A DNA stretch of 64,000 bases from Sinomonas mesophila. Its GTDB lineage: Bacteria > Actinomycetota > Actinomycetes > Actinomycetales > Micrococcaceae. Below are positions 16,541-24,673 of this stretch, piece after piece. The stretch spans positions 186,256 to 250,255 of the forward strand of contig NZ_KV908325.1 of the NCBI RefSeq assembly GCF_001999765.1, given 5' to 3'. Below the pieces are notes generated by a model, which was not told the origin of the DNA, searched no databases, and was given only the letters and a program-made list of their open reading frames with translations. The position numbers were made by a program, and so were the translations under genes. Every line of letters begins with the position of its first letter. Position 1 is the stretch's first letter.

Positions 16541-16559
16541 AGATTAGAGTGGCACCTGT

Positions 16560-17185
16560 CACAGCGTCAAGTGGGGAGGGCGACGGCGGATGGGGCTCCG
16601 AAAGGCGCCCGCGGCGGCGCCGGGAACGGAAGGTCAAAGGGAGGGAGAAGAGCGCGACGGCGTCGGGATGCGGGGTCATCTCTCTGGGATGCGGGGTCAC
16701 CTGAACTGGACGCGGGGGCACCTCAATCCGACGCGGGCACGCTCGATGCGGGCTTCCCGATCCTGACCGGGGACGAACAGTCGAGGAGCAGTGTCTTCAC
16801 TTCCGACTGGGGCGCCGATCTCCCGGCTCGCCCGTCTGCAGGGTCTCGTCCTGAGCTCCGGACAGGGCCGTCCAGGACGGCAGCAGCGGCGGCGGATCCG
16901 GACTCCGCCGTACCGAACTCCCCAGGTTTCGCGGCCGGAACTCCCCAACTTTAAGCTTCAACCGGCCGATTTCCTGGGCCGCGCCGCCTCGGCGGCGGCC
17001 AGACGGCCCTTAAGCCGGGGAGGCTCGTCCAGATTGGGGCGAGTGATGCCCCCCCATCGCAGGGAGGTGACCTCGCATCGTAGGGAGGTGACCCCGCGTC
17101 GCAGGGAGGTGACCCCGCGTTTTGCCAGTCCCAACGCCGGTCAGGTTCCGCGTTCCTGAGCGGCCGGCAATTCGACGAGTGAGCC
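16560..17185. other. Gene-poor spacer of about 620 bp with repeat units
   Basis: No open frame here has a convincing start and ribosome binding site. It contains copies of the GCGGGGTCACC / GGTGACCCCGC repeat at about 16674-16738 and in direct array at 17054-17120. A G/C-rich stretch between them has the words CTCCCCAGGTTT and CTCCCCAACTTT. It looks like degraded intergenic sequence. Confidence 0.6.
17054..17120. repeat. GGGAGGTGACCCCGC intergenic repeat array (copy 1 of the window)
   Basis: Three direct units of about 22 bp: CATCGCAGGGAGGTGACCTC, then CATCGTAGGGAGGTGACC and CGTCGCAGGGAGGTGACC. Related single units are at 16674-16738 in opposite orientation (GATGCGGGGTCACCT). Members of this family recur at 21917, 37495, 45330, 54641 and 57850. 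Confidence 0.85.
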
Positions 17186-17323
17186 TCAGCTCCGCGCGGC
17201 GCCGACCTTCCGGGGGTCCGCACCTGCGGGCCGCGGCTGCTGTTCACGTGGGCTCGCGTCATCCTCCGCCTGCTCCTGGAGCCACTCGAGCATGTGCTCG
17301 TGGACCAGGGTCCGCCGCTTCAC
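17186..17323 (-). CDS. Small hypothetical protein (45 aa)
   Basis: Too short for usual gene callers. GTG 17323 follows AGAGAGGA with a 7-nt gap. The product begins VKRRTLVHEHMLEWLQEQAE, predicted amphipathic helix, then a Pro/Arg/Gln-rich tail to the stop at 17186. No known motif. It is divergent from the PAS gene at 17479. Ribosome binding site and a sensible amphipathic helix argue for translation; there is no homology evidence. Confidence 0.4.
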   Translation of the reverse strand: MKRRTLVHEHMLEWLQEQAEDDASPREQQPRPAGADPRKVGAARS

Positions 17324-17478
17324 GATGATGTCCTCTCTCCGTCCGGCGCGGGGGCCGGTCAATTTATGGAGAACTGTTGCCCGGCGGCGGGCGGTTCAAC
17401 CCGATCCGGGCAGATCCCCGGGGCTTGACCCAGCAGGGTCGCCCTCCTAGCGTCAGGGCAAGTGAAAGGAGCCTTGTG

Positions 17479-17862
17479 ATGATGGAGTCGCACGAGACCG
17501 CGCTCGCGGAGCTGGCCAGGCATCTGAAGCCGGTGTTCGAGCAAAGCCCGGACGGCGTCTACCTCTGGCTCGATGAGAAGCACAAGGTCTGCAACGAGCA
17601 GTTGGCCACGATGTTCGGGTACGACGTCGGCGAGTGGCAGGCGGTCGACGACTTCGCGGCGACGTTCATCGCGGAGGAGAGCCGGTCACTGTACGTCTGG
17701 CACTATCAGCACGAGGTCGCCGAACTGAGGTACCCGGTGTCGTTCCGCTTCCGCGGGAAGCGCAAGGACGGGTCAACCTTCGACGCAGAGACGGACATGA
17801 TCCCGCTGACGTACGCCGGGCACGTCGTGGCGTACCACTTCGTCCGCCAGCTCGGCACCTAG
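17479..17862 (+). CDS. Single-domain PAS protein (128 aa)
   Basis: One PAS fold and nothing else: HLKPVFEQSPDGVYLWLDEK at residues 14-33, then VCNEQLATMFGYDVGEWQAV, FRFRGKRKDGSTFDAETDMI and a final beta strand GHVVAYHFVRQLG. PAS domains bind small ligands or cofactors and pass the signal to an output domain; here none is attached, so it must act through a partner. Start chosen at ATG 17479, 8 nt after AAAGGA; GTG 17476 is possible. It stands alone between the repeat-rich spacer and the aldehyde dehydrogenase, and a role in sensing within the catabolic region is only a guess. Confidence 0.8.
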   Translation: MMESHETALAELARHLKPVFEQSPDGVYLWLDEKHKVCNEQLATMFGYDVGEWQAVDDFAATFIAEESRSLYVWHYQHEVAELRYPVSFRFRGKRKDGSTFDAETDMIPLTYAGHVVAYHFVRQLGT

Positions 17863-17927
17863 CTACACCACGGTGACGGAGGCGCCCCGCCCCCGGGGCC
17901 CACGCACCACGAGGCAAAGGTGACTCG

Positions 17928-19436
17928 TCAGTGACCCTGCCTGTGCATGACGTGCTTGGTCCGCGAGTAGTCGTCGAGGGCGTAGATCGAGAGGTCGCGG
18001 CCGTAGCCGGAGCCCTTGAACCCGCCCCACGGGACCTCGTTGGCGAGCACCAAGTGCGAGTTCACCCACACGGTCCCGGCGTCGATCCGGGAGGCGACAT
18101 CGTGGCTGCGCCGGGCGTCCTCGGTCCACACGGAGGCGGCGAGGCCGAATGGGACATCGTTGGCCCGGGCGATCGCCTCGGCCTCGTCCGAGAACGTCTC
18201 GACCGTGACGACGGGGCCGAAGATCTCCTCGCGGGAGCACTCGGCGCCGTCGGGCACGTCCACGAGCACGGTCGGCGCGACGAAGTAGCCTGGGCCCTCG
18301 AGCGCCGAGCCTCCGACGGCGGCACGGATGCCCGCCGCCTTGGCACGCTCGAGGTAGCCCAGGACCCGCTCGTAGTGGTCCTTGGAGTTCAGCGGGCCGA
18401 TCTCGACGTCCTTCCCGGCGCCGGGCTCGCCCACCACGAGGGTGCTGACCTCCTTCACGAGGAGCTCGGTGAACTCCGCGGCGACGGACTCGTGCACGAG
18501 GACGCGGCAGGCGGCCCCGCACTCCTGCCCCGAGTTCCAGTACCCGGCGGCGCGCAGCGACTCGGCGGCCGCGGCGAGGTCGGCGTCGGCGAAGACGACG
18601 ACGGGCGCCTTGCCGCCGAGCTCGAGGTGCACGCGCTTGAGCGACTCGGCGGCGCCGCGGGCCACGGCCTGGCCGCTGCCCACCGACCCGGTGAGGGCGA
18701 TCATCGCCACGTCCGGGTGCTCCGAAAGCCGCTGGCCGACGACGGACCCGCGGCCCGTGACGACGTTGAACACGCCGGCGGGCAGGAGGTCCGCGACGAG
18801 CTCGGCGAACTTGAGCGTCGTGAGCGGGGTCTGCTCCGAGGGCTTGAGCACGATCGAGTTCCCCGCGGCGAGGATCGGGGCGACCTTCCACGCGCCCATG
18901 AGCAGCGGGTAGTTCCACGGCGTCACGACCCCGACCACGCCGAGGGGCTCGCGCAGGATCAGGGACAGGTGGCCCTCGGCGTACTCCCCGGCGGCCATCG
19001 ACGTCGTCGCGCGCAGGGCTCCGGCCATGAAGCGGAACGTGTCGATGGTCCCGGCGACTTCGTCCTCGGCGACCATGGCCGGCTTGCCCGTGTTGGCGGA
19101 CTCGAGCCGGGTCAGGAGGTCGGCGTTCTCGGCGAGGCGGTCGGCGATCCGGTGCAGGATCTCCGAGCGCTCCTTGGGCACCATCCGGCCCCACTCGCCC
19201 TGGGCGGCCAGGGCCGCGGCGACGGCGGCGTCGACTTCCTCGACCGTGCCGGAGGCGACCGTGGCGATGGGCGCGCCGGTGCACGGGTCGATGACCTGGG
19301 TGACGGGGCCCGAGGTCCCGGGCCGGAAGGCGCCGTCGATGAAGTGCTGCCCCGGGGGCAGCTCCGCCTCGGTGACGAGGGGGCCGGGGGCCTGGGAGCG
19401 GCGGACCTGGGTGGGGTTGCTGACCGAGATGGACAT
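17928..19436 (-). CDS. NAD-dependent aldehyde dehydrogenase (betaine/aminobutyraldehyde DH-like)
   Basis: 502 aa. Full ALDH set: VVTPWNYPLLMGAWKVAP (about 165-182), the KPSEQTP Lys, ALTGSVGSGQ NAD loop, base Glu in LELGGKAPVVVF, nucleophile Cys in WNSGQECGAACR (about 300) and EIFGPVV. It resembles the betaine-aldehyde/4-aminobutyraldehyde group that oxidises aldehydes released by amine oxidases. It is the last gene of the unit amine oxidase - DapA-type lyase - ALDH (gap 13 bp), so the aldehyde probably comes from these two enzymes. AAGGAAAGGG precedes ATG 19436. Confidence 0.9.
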   Translation of the reverse strand: MSISVSNPTQVRRSQAPGPLVTEAELPPGQHFIDGAFRPGTSGPVTQVIDPCTGAPIATVASGTVEEVDAAVAAALAAQGEWGRMVPKERSEILHRIADRLAENADLLTRLESANTGKPAMVAEDEVAGTIDTFRFMAGALRATTSMAAGEYAEGHLSLILREPLGVVGVVTPWNYPLLMGAWKVAPILAAGNSIVLKPSEQTPLTTLKFAELVADLLPAGVFNVVTGRGSVVGQRLSEHPDVAMIALTGSVGSGQAVARGAAESLKRVHLELGGKAPVVVFADADLAAAAESLRAAGYWNSGQECGAACRVLVHESVAAEFTELLVKEVSTLVVGEPGAGKDVEIGPLNSKDHYERVLGYLERAKAAGIRAAVGGSALEGPGYFVAPTVLVDVPDGAECSREEIFGPVVTVETFSDEAEAIARANDVPFGLAASVWTEDARRSHDVASRIDAGTVWVNSHLVLANEVPWGGFKGSGYGRDLSIYALDDYSRTKHVMHRQGH

Positions 19437-19449
19437 GGCTTCCCTTTCC

Positions 19450-20343
19450 TTAGCGGACGTTCTGGTAGAGGGCGGCGAGGGCGTCCTTGACCCGGGCGTG
19501 GTCGGCGGCGCCGAGCACGGCGGTGGGGCGGCGCGGGGCCCCGGCGGGGAGCCCCTGCAGGGCCAGGCCGGCCTTGACCGAGGGGATGAACGGCACGGAC
19601 AGGAGCGCGTCGATGACGGGGTAGAGGGCGTTCCACCGCTCGCGGGCGCCGGTCAGGTCGCCCTCCGCGATGCGGCGGGCGACGTCGACGATCTCGCCCG
19701 GGACGACGTTGGCCGTGCCGGCCATGACCCCGGCCGCGCCCTCGACGAGGGCGCTGTAGAGGTAGGCGTCCCAGCCGATGAACGTGCCGATCACGTCGCT
19801 GTGGTGGTGGATGAGCTGGAGCGCCTGCTCCCAGTTCGCGCTCGAGTCCTTGATGTAGCGGATGTTCTCGACGTCCTCGGCGAGCGAGCGGACCGTGGCC
19901 GGGTCCAGGTTCACGCCCGTGACGGCCGGGATGTTGTAGAGCATGACCGGGATGCTGACGGAACCGGCGACGTCCTTGAGGTACGCGACCGTCTCCTCGA
20001 CGCTGAGCGGCTCGTAGTACGGCGTGATCAGCATGAGCACGTCCGCGCCCGACTTCTCGGCCGCCTTCGAGAGGCGGATCGCCTCGGCCGTCGAGGTGGC
20101 GCCGGTCTGGGCGATGACCGGGACGCGTCCGGCCGTGTGCTCGATGACCGTGTCGATGAGGAGCAGGCGCTCCTCCGAGGACAGGGCCCCGACCTCGCCG
20201 GTCGAGCCCGCGGCGACGACGCCGTCGACGCCGGCCTCGATCGAGCGGTCGACGACGCGCCGCAGGGTCGCGACGTCGATCGCCTCGTCAGAGGTGAAGG
20301 GGGTTGCCAGCGCCGTCAGGACGCCCGTGAGCTGCTTGGACAT
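19450..20343 (-). CDS. DapA-family lyase/deaminase (dihydrodipicolinate synthase-like)
   Basis: 297-aa class I aldolase-fold enzyme. GVVAAGSTGEVGALSSEER (about 40-58) is the substrate-carboxylate loop, the Tyr is in PVMLYNIPAVTGV, the Schiff-base Lys in IRYIKDSSAN (about 165). Family members include dihydrodipicolinate synthase, 2-keto-3-deoxy acid aldolases/dehydratases and pyrroline-4-hydroxy-2-carboxylate deaminase. In an amine-oxidase operon and near a KGSADH gene a catabolic lyase or deaminase role is far more likely than lysine synthesis. The hydroxyproline-type deaminase, which yields ketoglutarate semialdehyde, is one testable option. Confidence 0.87.
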   Translation of the reverse strand: MSKQLTGVLTALATPFTSDEAIDVATLRRVVDRSIEAGVDGVVAAGSTGEVGALSSEERLLLIDTVIEHTAGRVPVIAQTGATSTAEAIRLSKAAEKSGADVLMLITPYYEPLSVEETVAYLKDVAGSVSIPVMLYNIPAVTGVNLDPATVRSLAEDVENIRYIKDSSANWEQALQLIHHHSDVIGTFIGWDAYLYSALVEGAAGVMAGTANVVPGEIVDVARRIAEGDLTGARERWNALYPVIDALLSVPFIPSVKAGLALQGLPAGAPRRPTAVLGAADHARVKDALAALYQNVR

Positions 20344-20400
20344 GTTTGGTTGTTCTCCCTGGGAAGCGTGGGAAGCGTTGGATTTGGGAGCGGGGCCGGT

Positions 20401-21789
20401 TCAGGACCCGGAGGCCAGGCGCAGGCGCGGGGTGCCGCTCTGCCGCTCGGTGGCCAGCAGGCTGGCGGCCTCCTGGGCCGCCGAGAACCCGGTGGTGATG
20501 GAGCTCTCGGTGTAGAGGGTTCCGAGGTAGTCGCCCGCGAGGAAGACGCGGTCGGTGCCGCGCATGAGGGTCGACTGGATCTTGGCCCGGCCGGGGAAGC
20601 AGTACGGCGAGGCGACCCTCCACCGGTCGGTCTGGGCTTCGACGACGCTGTCCGCGAAGCCGTTGCCGAGGACCTGGTCGAGGTCGGCGAGGTGGGTCTG
20701 GATGACCTCCTCGTCGCTCTTGTCCAGCAGGGCCCGCCCGAGGCTGGCCGGCGAGAACGTCATGAAGCTGCCGCCCGGCTTCCGCACGGACTCGGTGCCC
20801 CGGACGATGCTCGCCTGGTTCAGGGCGATCGCGAACGAGCGCTTCGGGGCCGCGATGGCGTAGATGTCGTCCCAGGGCCGCGCCGACGTCTCATTGGTCA
20901 GGAACGCTGTGCTCACGTGGGGGCCGTACTTGATCTGGCCGAGCGCGCCGCGCAGGTCCTCCGGGAGGTCCACGCCGATCCGGTGCGAGACGTCCGCGGT
21001 GGTCGCGAGGACGACGGCGCGGGCCTCCACCTCGCGGTGGGCGCCGCCCTGGTGGTAGCGGACGACGACCGAGTCCTTCTTGTGCACGACCTCCTGCACG
21101 GTGGCCGCGAGCTGGATCCGGTCGCCGAGCGAGGCGGCGATGGACTCGGTCAGGGTGGACGGGCCGCCCACGACGCCCCGGCTGAGGCCCTGGCCGAAGC
21201 CGAGGACGAGGCTGAAGTAGCCGATGCCGGCCCCGGCCGAGATCTGGTCCATGTCGCCCGCGGAGCGCGTGACGGTCGTCTTGAAGAGCGCGGCGGCGTC
21301 CTCCGAGAGGTCTCCGATGTAGTCGAGGAACGAGCGGTCGTTCTCGAAGTCGTAGATGCGCTGCTGCCGCTGGGCGCCGGACTCCCCGGCCCGCTTCCGC
21401 ACGACGCCCGTGTACTTGGCGACGCCGCTGACGACCTTCAGGCCGGCCCGCAGCGTGTCGATGCGCGCGGACAGGGACATCGGGATGCGGAAGGGGTAGG
21501 TCGCGATGTGCCCCTTCTTGATGAACTTCCCGTTCATCGACAGCGCCTGGAGCGAGCCGGGAATGTTCACGGCCGTGACGCCGACCTCGTTCAGGAGGGA
21601 GTTCGTGGAGGACCCGGCGCCGGCGAAGACGTGGCCTCCCCAGTTGAGCCAGTAGGAGCCCCGTCGCTCCGAGCGGATCCGGCCGCCGACGCGGTCCCCG
21701 GACTCCAGCAGCACCGTGTCCCAGTGCCGCAGCCGCCAGGCCGCCGAGAGGCCCGCAAGGCCACCGCCGACAATGACTACATCTTTCAT
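20401..21789 (-). CDS. FAD-dependent amine oxidase / protoporphyrinogen-oxidase-like flavoprotein
   Basis: 462 aa. N-terminal FAD fold VVIVGGGLAGLSAAWRLRHW, then DRVGGRIRSERRG, and a C-terminal FAD-closing motif FLAGDYLGTLYTESSITTGF. The middle is divergent from the first amine oxidase at 8943, so this is a different subfamily of the same superfamily (MAO/PPO/squalene-desaturase group). First gene of the minus-strand operon with the DapA-type lyase and ALDH, which suggests it oxidises an amine substrate to an imine or aldehyde. GAAGGAAA lies 11 nt before ATG 21789. Upstream is the conserved AT-rich element at 21849-21895. Confidence 0.85.
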   Translation of the reverse strand: MKDVVIVGGGLAGLSAAWRLRHWDTVLLESGDRVGGRIRSERRGSYWLNWGGHVFAGAGSSTNSLLNEVGVTAVNIPGSLQALSMNGKFIKKGHIATYPFRIPMSLSARIDTLRAGLKVVSGVAKYTGVVRKRAGESGAQRQQRIYDFENDRSFLDYIGDLSEDAAALFKTTVTRSAGDMDQISAGAGIGYFSLVLGFGQGLSRGVVGGPSTLTESIAASLGDRIQLAATVQEVVHKKDSVVVRYHQGGAHREVEARAVVLATTADVSHRIGVDLPEDLRGALGQIKYGPHVSTAFLTNETSARPWDDIYAIAAPKRSFAIALNQASIVRGTESVRKPGGSFMTFSPASLGRALLDKSDEEVIQTHLADLDQVLGNGFADSVVEAQTDRWRVASPYCFPGRAKIQSTLMRGTDRVFLAGDYLGTLYTESSITTGFSAAQEAASLLATERQSGTPRLRLASGS

Positions 21790-21848
21790 GGCATGTGTTT
21801 CCTTCTCAAGCTGGAGGTCGGCCGGCTCGCTGTGGCGGCACTCACATA

Positions 21849-21895
21849 AAGATACAACATTGTAGGATTAATGCAATATCCTTTTTTGAGGGCGC
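21849..21895 (-). promoter_or_regulatory. Conserved promoter/operator element A (shared with 28673)
   Basis: Read on the minus strand towards the amine oxidase gene: GCGCCCTCAAAAAAGGATA, TTGCATTAATCCTACAATG. TTGCAT (21871-21876) and TATCTT (21849-21854), 16 bp apart, make a fair -35/-10 pair. ATTG and CAAT arms 11 bp apart overlap the spacer. Almost the same 36-38 bases precede the second MFS gene at 28673-28708. Conservation of the non-promoter part indicates a regulator site. Confidence 0.6.
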
Positions 21896-21916
21896 GGAAG
21901 GACCAGGTCCAAGCCG

Positions 21917-21992
21917 TTGCGGGGTCGCATCTCAACGATGCGAGGTCACGTCCCAACGTTGCGGGGTCACGTCCCAACGTTGCGGGGTCACT
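21917..21992. repeat. GCGGGGTCACGTCCCAACGTT intergenic repeat array (copy 2)
   Basis: Three to four direct units of about 22 bp (GTTGCGGGGTC, GATGCGAGGTCACGTCCCAA, then CGTTGCGGGGTCACGTCCCA and CGTTGCGGGGTCAC) between the amine-oxidase promoter and the stop of the Cache-domain gene at 22005. Same family as at 17054 and 37495. Confidence 0.85.
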
Positions 21993-22004
21993 GACCCGCC
22001 GGCG

Positions 22005-22736
22005 TCAGGCGCCGAGCGCGACCAGGGTCCAGGGGAGCGGGCCGGTGCCCTCAGGCGTGACCTCGAGGGTCGTGCCGATCGCGGCCCGGTCCTCGTCCGC
22101 CAGCAGCGTCCCGGTCGCGATCCGCGGGGAGTTGGACGCGATGACGCGGCCGTTCGCCCCGAGGAGGACGACGGTCGGCTCCATGATGCCGAGGGCCCGC
22201 AGGAAGGACCCCTCCAGGTTGGACAGCGGCAGGTCGCAGCCGAGCACGTGCGTCCCCTGCTTCGTGAGCGCGGGGACGCAGAGGGTGATGATGCTGCTGT
22301 TGATACCGCCGAAGTCGACGTAGGGGCCGACGGCGATCGGCCGGCCCGTCTGGACCGGCAGGGTGAACCACTCGCGGGTCGAGTAGTCGTAGTAGTTCAG
22401 CGAGTCCGGGTTGAGGTCGTGGGTGACGAAGCGCGGCTCCTCGGCCGGCTGGGCCCTCCACCACTCGAGCCACTGCGGCGACCCGGCCAGGCTGCCCGGC
22501 GCGAACGCGATCCCGGCGCCGATGATGAGGCCCGAGTGCCGGCGGATGAGGCCGGCGAACTCGGCCTTGAGGAAGGCGAACTCGGAGCGCGGAGGCAGGT
22601 CAGGCCCGGCCGCGGCGGCGTCGACGACGGCCGACGCCGTCTTCCCGAGATCGGCGAAGACCTCGCCGAGGCTCGAGGAGAGGGTGGCCGCAGTGCGCTC
22701 GAGCGCGTCCTTCACAGTGTCCACGTCGTCATGCAC
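22005..22736 (-). CDS. Soluble Cache-domain sensor protein
   Basis: 243 aa with no membrane segment or signal peptide. Residues about 100-190 have the dCache/PDC ligand-pocket signature: LNYYDYSTREWFTLPVQTGR then PIAVGPYVDFGGINSSIITL, as in extracytoplasmic sensors, but here the protein seems cytoplasmic. N-terminal residues 1-45 form likely helices (VKDALERTAATLSSSLGEVF). The start overlaps the end of the GntR gene by 8 bp, so the two are co-expressed. I infer that it supplies ligand sensing to that regulator or acts on the same effector. Known paired Cache/GntR systems are not something I can cite. Confidence 0.75.
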   Translation of the reverse strand: MHDDVDTVKDALERTAATLSSSLGEVFADLGKTASAVVDAAAAGPDLPPRSEFAFLKAEFAGLIRRHSGLIIGAGIAFAPGSLAGSPQWLEWWRAQPAEEPRFVTHDLNPDSLNYYDYSTREWFTLPVQTGRPIAVGPYVDFGGINSSIITLCVPALTKQGTHVLGCDLPLSNLEGSFLRALGIMEPTVVLLGANGRVIASNSPRIATGTLLADEDRAAIGTTLEVTPEGTGPLPWTLVALGA

Positions 22737-23496
22737 CTTCTCCCGGCAGCATCGTCAGGGACAGGTGCTGTGCGATCAAATACTCGGTCTCGGCCCTGCT
22801 GTGGAGCTCGGCTGCGGAAGCCGCCCCCTCGGCGTCGCGCTTCCGGATCGCGTCCACAATGGCCTGATGCTGCTCCGCGGCGACGGTCGCGCCGTCGTCC
22901 GGCCCCGGCTGCCCCCACCAGATCGTCATGAGCTCGGCGCGGAGCTGCAGCTGGGCCGCCGTCAGCCGGCTCGACTGGGCGGCGATGCTCACAGCAACGT
23001 GGAACCGGCTGTCGATGCGGCGGCGCAGCCGCTCGTCGGCCGCTTCCCGGTGGCGCCGGACGAGCTCCTCGAGGTGCTGGACGTTCTGCGCGTCCGCGCG
23101 GTCCGCCGCGAGCCGCGCGGACATTGAGGCGATGGCGGCGCCCATGTCGCCGAGGTCGCGCAGGGCCTCGGTGCTCGTCTCGCGGAGCTTGTTCCGCAGC
23201 TCCGAGTCCGAGAGGTCGATCTGCCGTCGGACCACGCTGCCGCCGCTGCGCCCCCGGCTCGTCTCGATGAGGCCCTTCGATCTGAGGGACGCTAGGGACT
23301 GGCGCAGGGTGATCGGGGAGATGCCCAGCTCGGCGGCGAGGGCCGACTCCGTGGGCAGGCGGTCACCCTCGGCGAGGATGCCCATGAGGATGGCGGTCTC
23401 GATCTGGTAGGACACCTGGTCCGCCCGGCCGAGGCCCTCCGGCTCGCTGCCCCTCAGGAGCAGGAGGAGGTCGAGCGTCGTCGACGGGATCGTCAC
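22729..23496 (-). CDS. GntR family regulator, FadR/FCD subfamily
   Basis: 255 aa from GTG 23496 (SD GGAAGG 9 nt upstream; GTG 23523 in frame is an alternative). N-terminal winged HTH (TESALAELGI-type: LPTESALAAELGISPITLRQ, then SLASLRSKGLIETSRG) and an all-helical FCD ligand domain whose metal-binding Asp/His pattern is partly visible (RIDSRFHVAVSIAA). Such proteins repress catabolic operons until an organic acid binds. It is divergent from the quinone oxidoreductase pseudogene; the GAAC box at 23599 lies between them. It is the second regulator candidate for the cluster besides IclR. Confidence 0.88.
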   Translation of the reverse strand: MTIPSTTLDLLLLLRGSEPEGLGRADQVSYQIETAILMGILAEGDRLPTESALAAELGISPITLRQSLASLRSKGLIETSRGRSGGSVVRRQIDLSDSELRNKLRETSTEALRDLGDMGAAIASMSARLAADRADAQNVQHLEELVRRHREAADERLRRRIDSRFHVAVSIAAQSSRLTAAQLQLRAELMTIWWGQPGPDDGATVAAEQHQAIVDAIRKRDAEGAASAAELHSRAETEYLIAQHLSLTMLPGEGA

Positions 23497-23598
23497 TCCG
23501 GCACCCCTTCCGCTATTTCCCACAACCCTAAATGTTGATCGGAGAGGGGGACAAGCGAGGAGGGCCGGCGGTACGTCGCGGACCCGGGGAATCGTTCT

Positions 23599-23622
23599 GA
23601 ACGTCCTGCTCGTTTTATGAAC
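23599..23622. promoter_or_regulatory. GAAC-N16-GAAC box between GntR gene and quinone oxidoreductase
   Basis: GAACGTCCTGCTCG then TTTTATGAAC, preceded directly by GTTCT so that GTTC-T-GAAC forms a tight palindrome at 23594-23602. It aligns gap-free with the box at 16517. It ends 32 bp before ATG 23654 and lies about 100 bp before the GntR start, so it could control both directions. Confidence 0.58.
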
Positions 23623-23653
23623 GTCAAGTCGCGTGACATTGAAGGAGCCTTAC

Positions 23654-24673
23654 ATGCCGTACGCCATGCAGATCCCCCGCGCCGGCGGTCCGGACGTCTT
23701 CGAGCGGATCGAGGCCCCGCGCCCGGTCCCTGGACCCGGGCAGGTGCTCGTGCGCGTCGCGGCGATCGGGATGAACTTCATCGAGACGTACCAGCGCGCG
23801 GGCGTCTACGCCGTCGACTATCCCTTCGTCCCGGGCGTCGAGGCGGCCGGGACGGTCGTGGATCTCGGACCGGGCGTCGCCGGCCTCGCCCCGGGCGACA
23901 GGGTGGCGACGACGGAGGGCACCGGCAGCTACGCCGAGTACATGCTGCTCGACGCCGACAAGGCGCTCCCCGTGCCGGACCGCGTCCCCGACGACGTCGC
24001 GGGGCGCGCTTCCGGCGCAGGGCATCACCGCGCACTACCTCATCACCTCGAGCTACCGCGTGCAGCCCGGCGATACCGTCCTGACCTACGCCGGGGCGGG
24101 GGGAGTCGGGCTCCTGCTGATCCAGATGCTCAAGCTGCGCGGCGCGGCGGTGATCACGACGACGTCGACCCCGGAGAAGGCCGAGCACGCGCGGGCCGCC
24201 GGCGCCGACCACGTCCTCGAGTACGCGGAGGTGCCCCGCCGCGTGCGCGAGCTGACCGGCGGCCGGGGCGTCGACGTCGTCTACGACGGCGTCGGCAAGG
24301 ACACCTTCGAGGCGTCGCTGGACTCCCTGCGCGTGCGCGGCACACTCGTGCTCTTCGGCGGCGCGTCCGGGCAGGTCCCGCCGTTCGACCTCCAGCAGCT
24401 CAACGCCCACGGGTCCCTGACCGTCACGCGCCCCAAGATCGACGACTTCCTGCTCACCGAGCAGGAGCGGCGCTGGCGCTCCGACGAGGTCTTCGGACTG
24501 GCCGCCGAGGGAGGCTCAAGGTCACCATCGGCGCGCGCTTCCCCCTCGAGCGGGCGGGCGGGGCGCATGCGGCGCTCGAGTCGCGGGCCACGACGGGCAA
24601 GGTCATCCTGCTGCCGGCCGTTGGGGCTCGATCATCGGACGCTCACGCAGCGACTGGCAAGATGGCCCGGTGA
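23654..24673 (+). pseudogene. Quinone oxidoreductase with two compensating frameshifts
   Basis: GAAGGAG precedes ATG 23654. MPYAMQIPRAGGPDVFERIE, GMNFIETYQRAGVYAVDYPF and GVEAAGTVVDLGPGV are a normal zinc-independent quinone oxidoreductase N-terminus. Near 24005-24010 homology moves to another frame (LPAQGITAHYLIT, VLTYAGAGGVGLLLIQMLK, FGGASGQVPPF). Near 24512-24516 it returns to the first (RLKVTIGARFPLERAGGAHA, TGKVILLPA). One base gained and one lost fit. The original frame stays open throughout, so a 339-aa protein with a nonsense middle could be made. Sequencing error is the main alternative. The stop overlaps the GTG of the following hydrolase. Confidence 0.8.
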
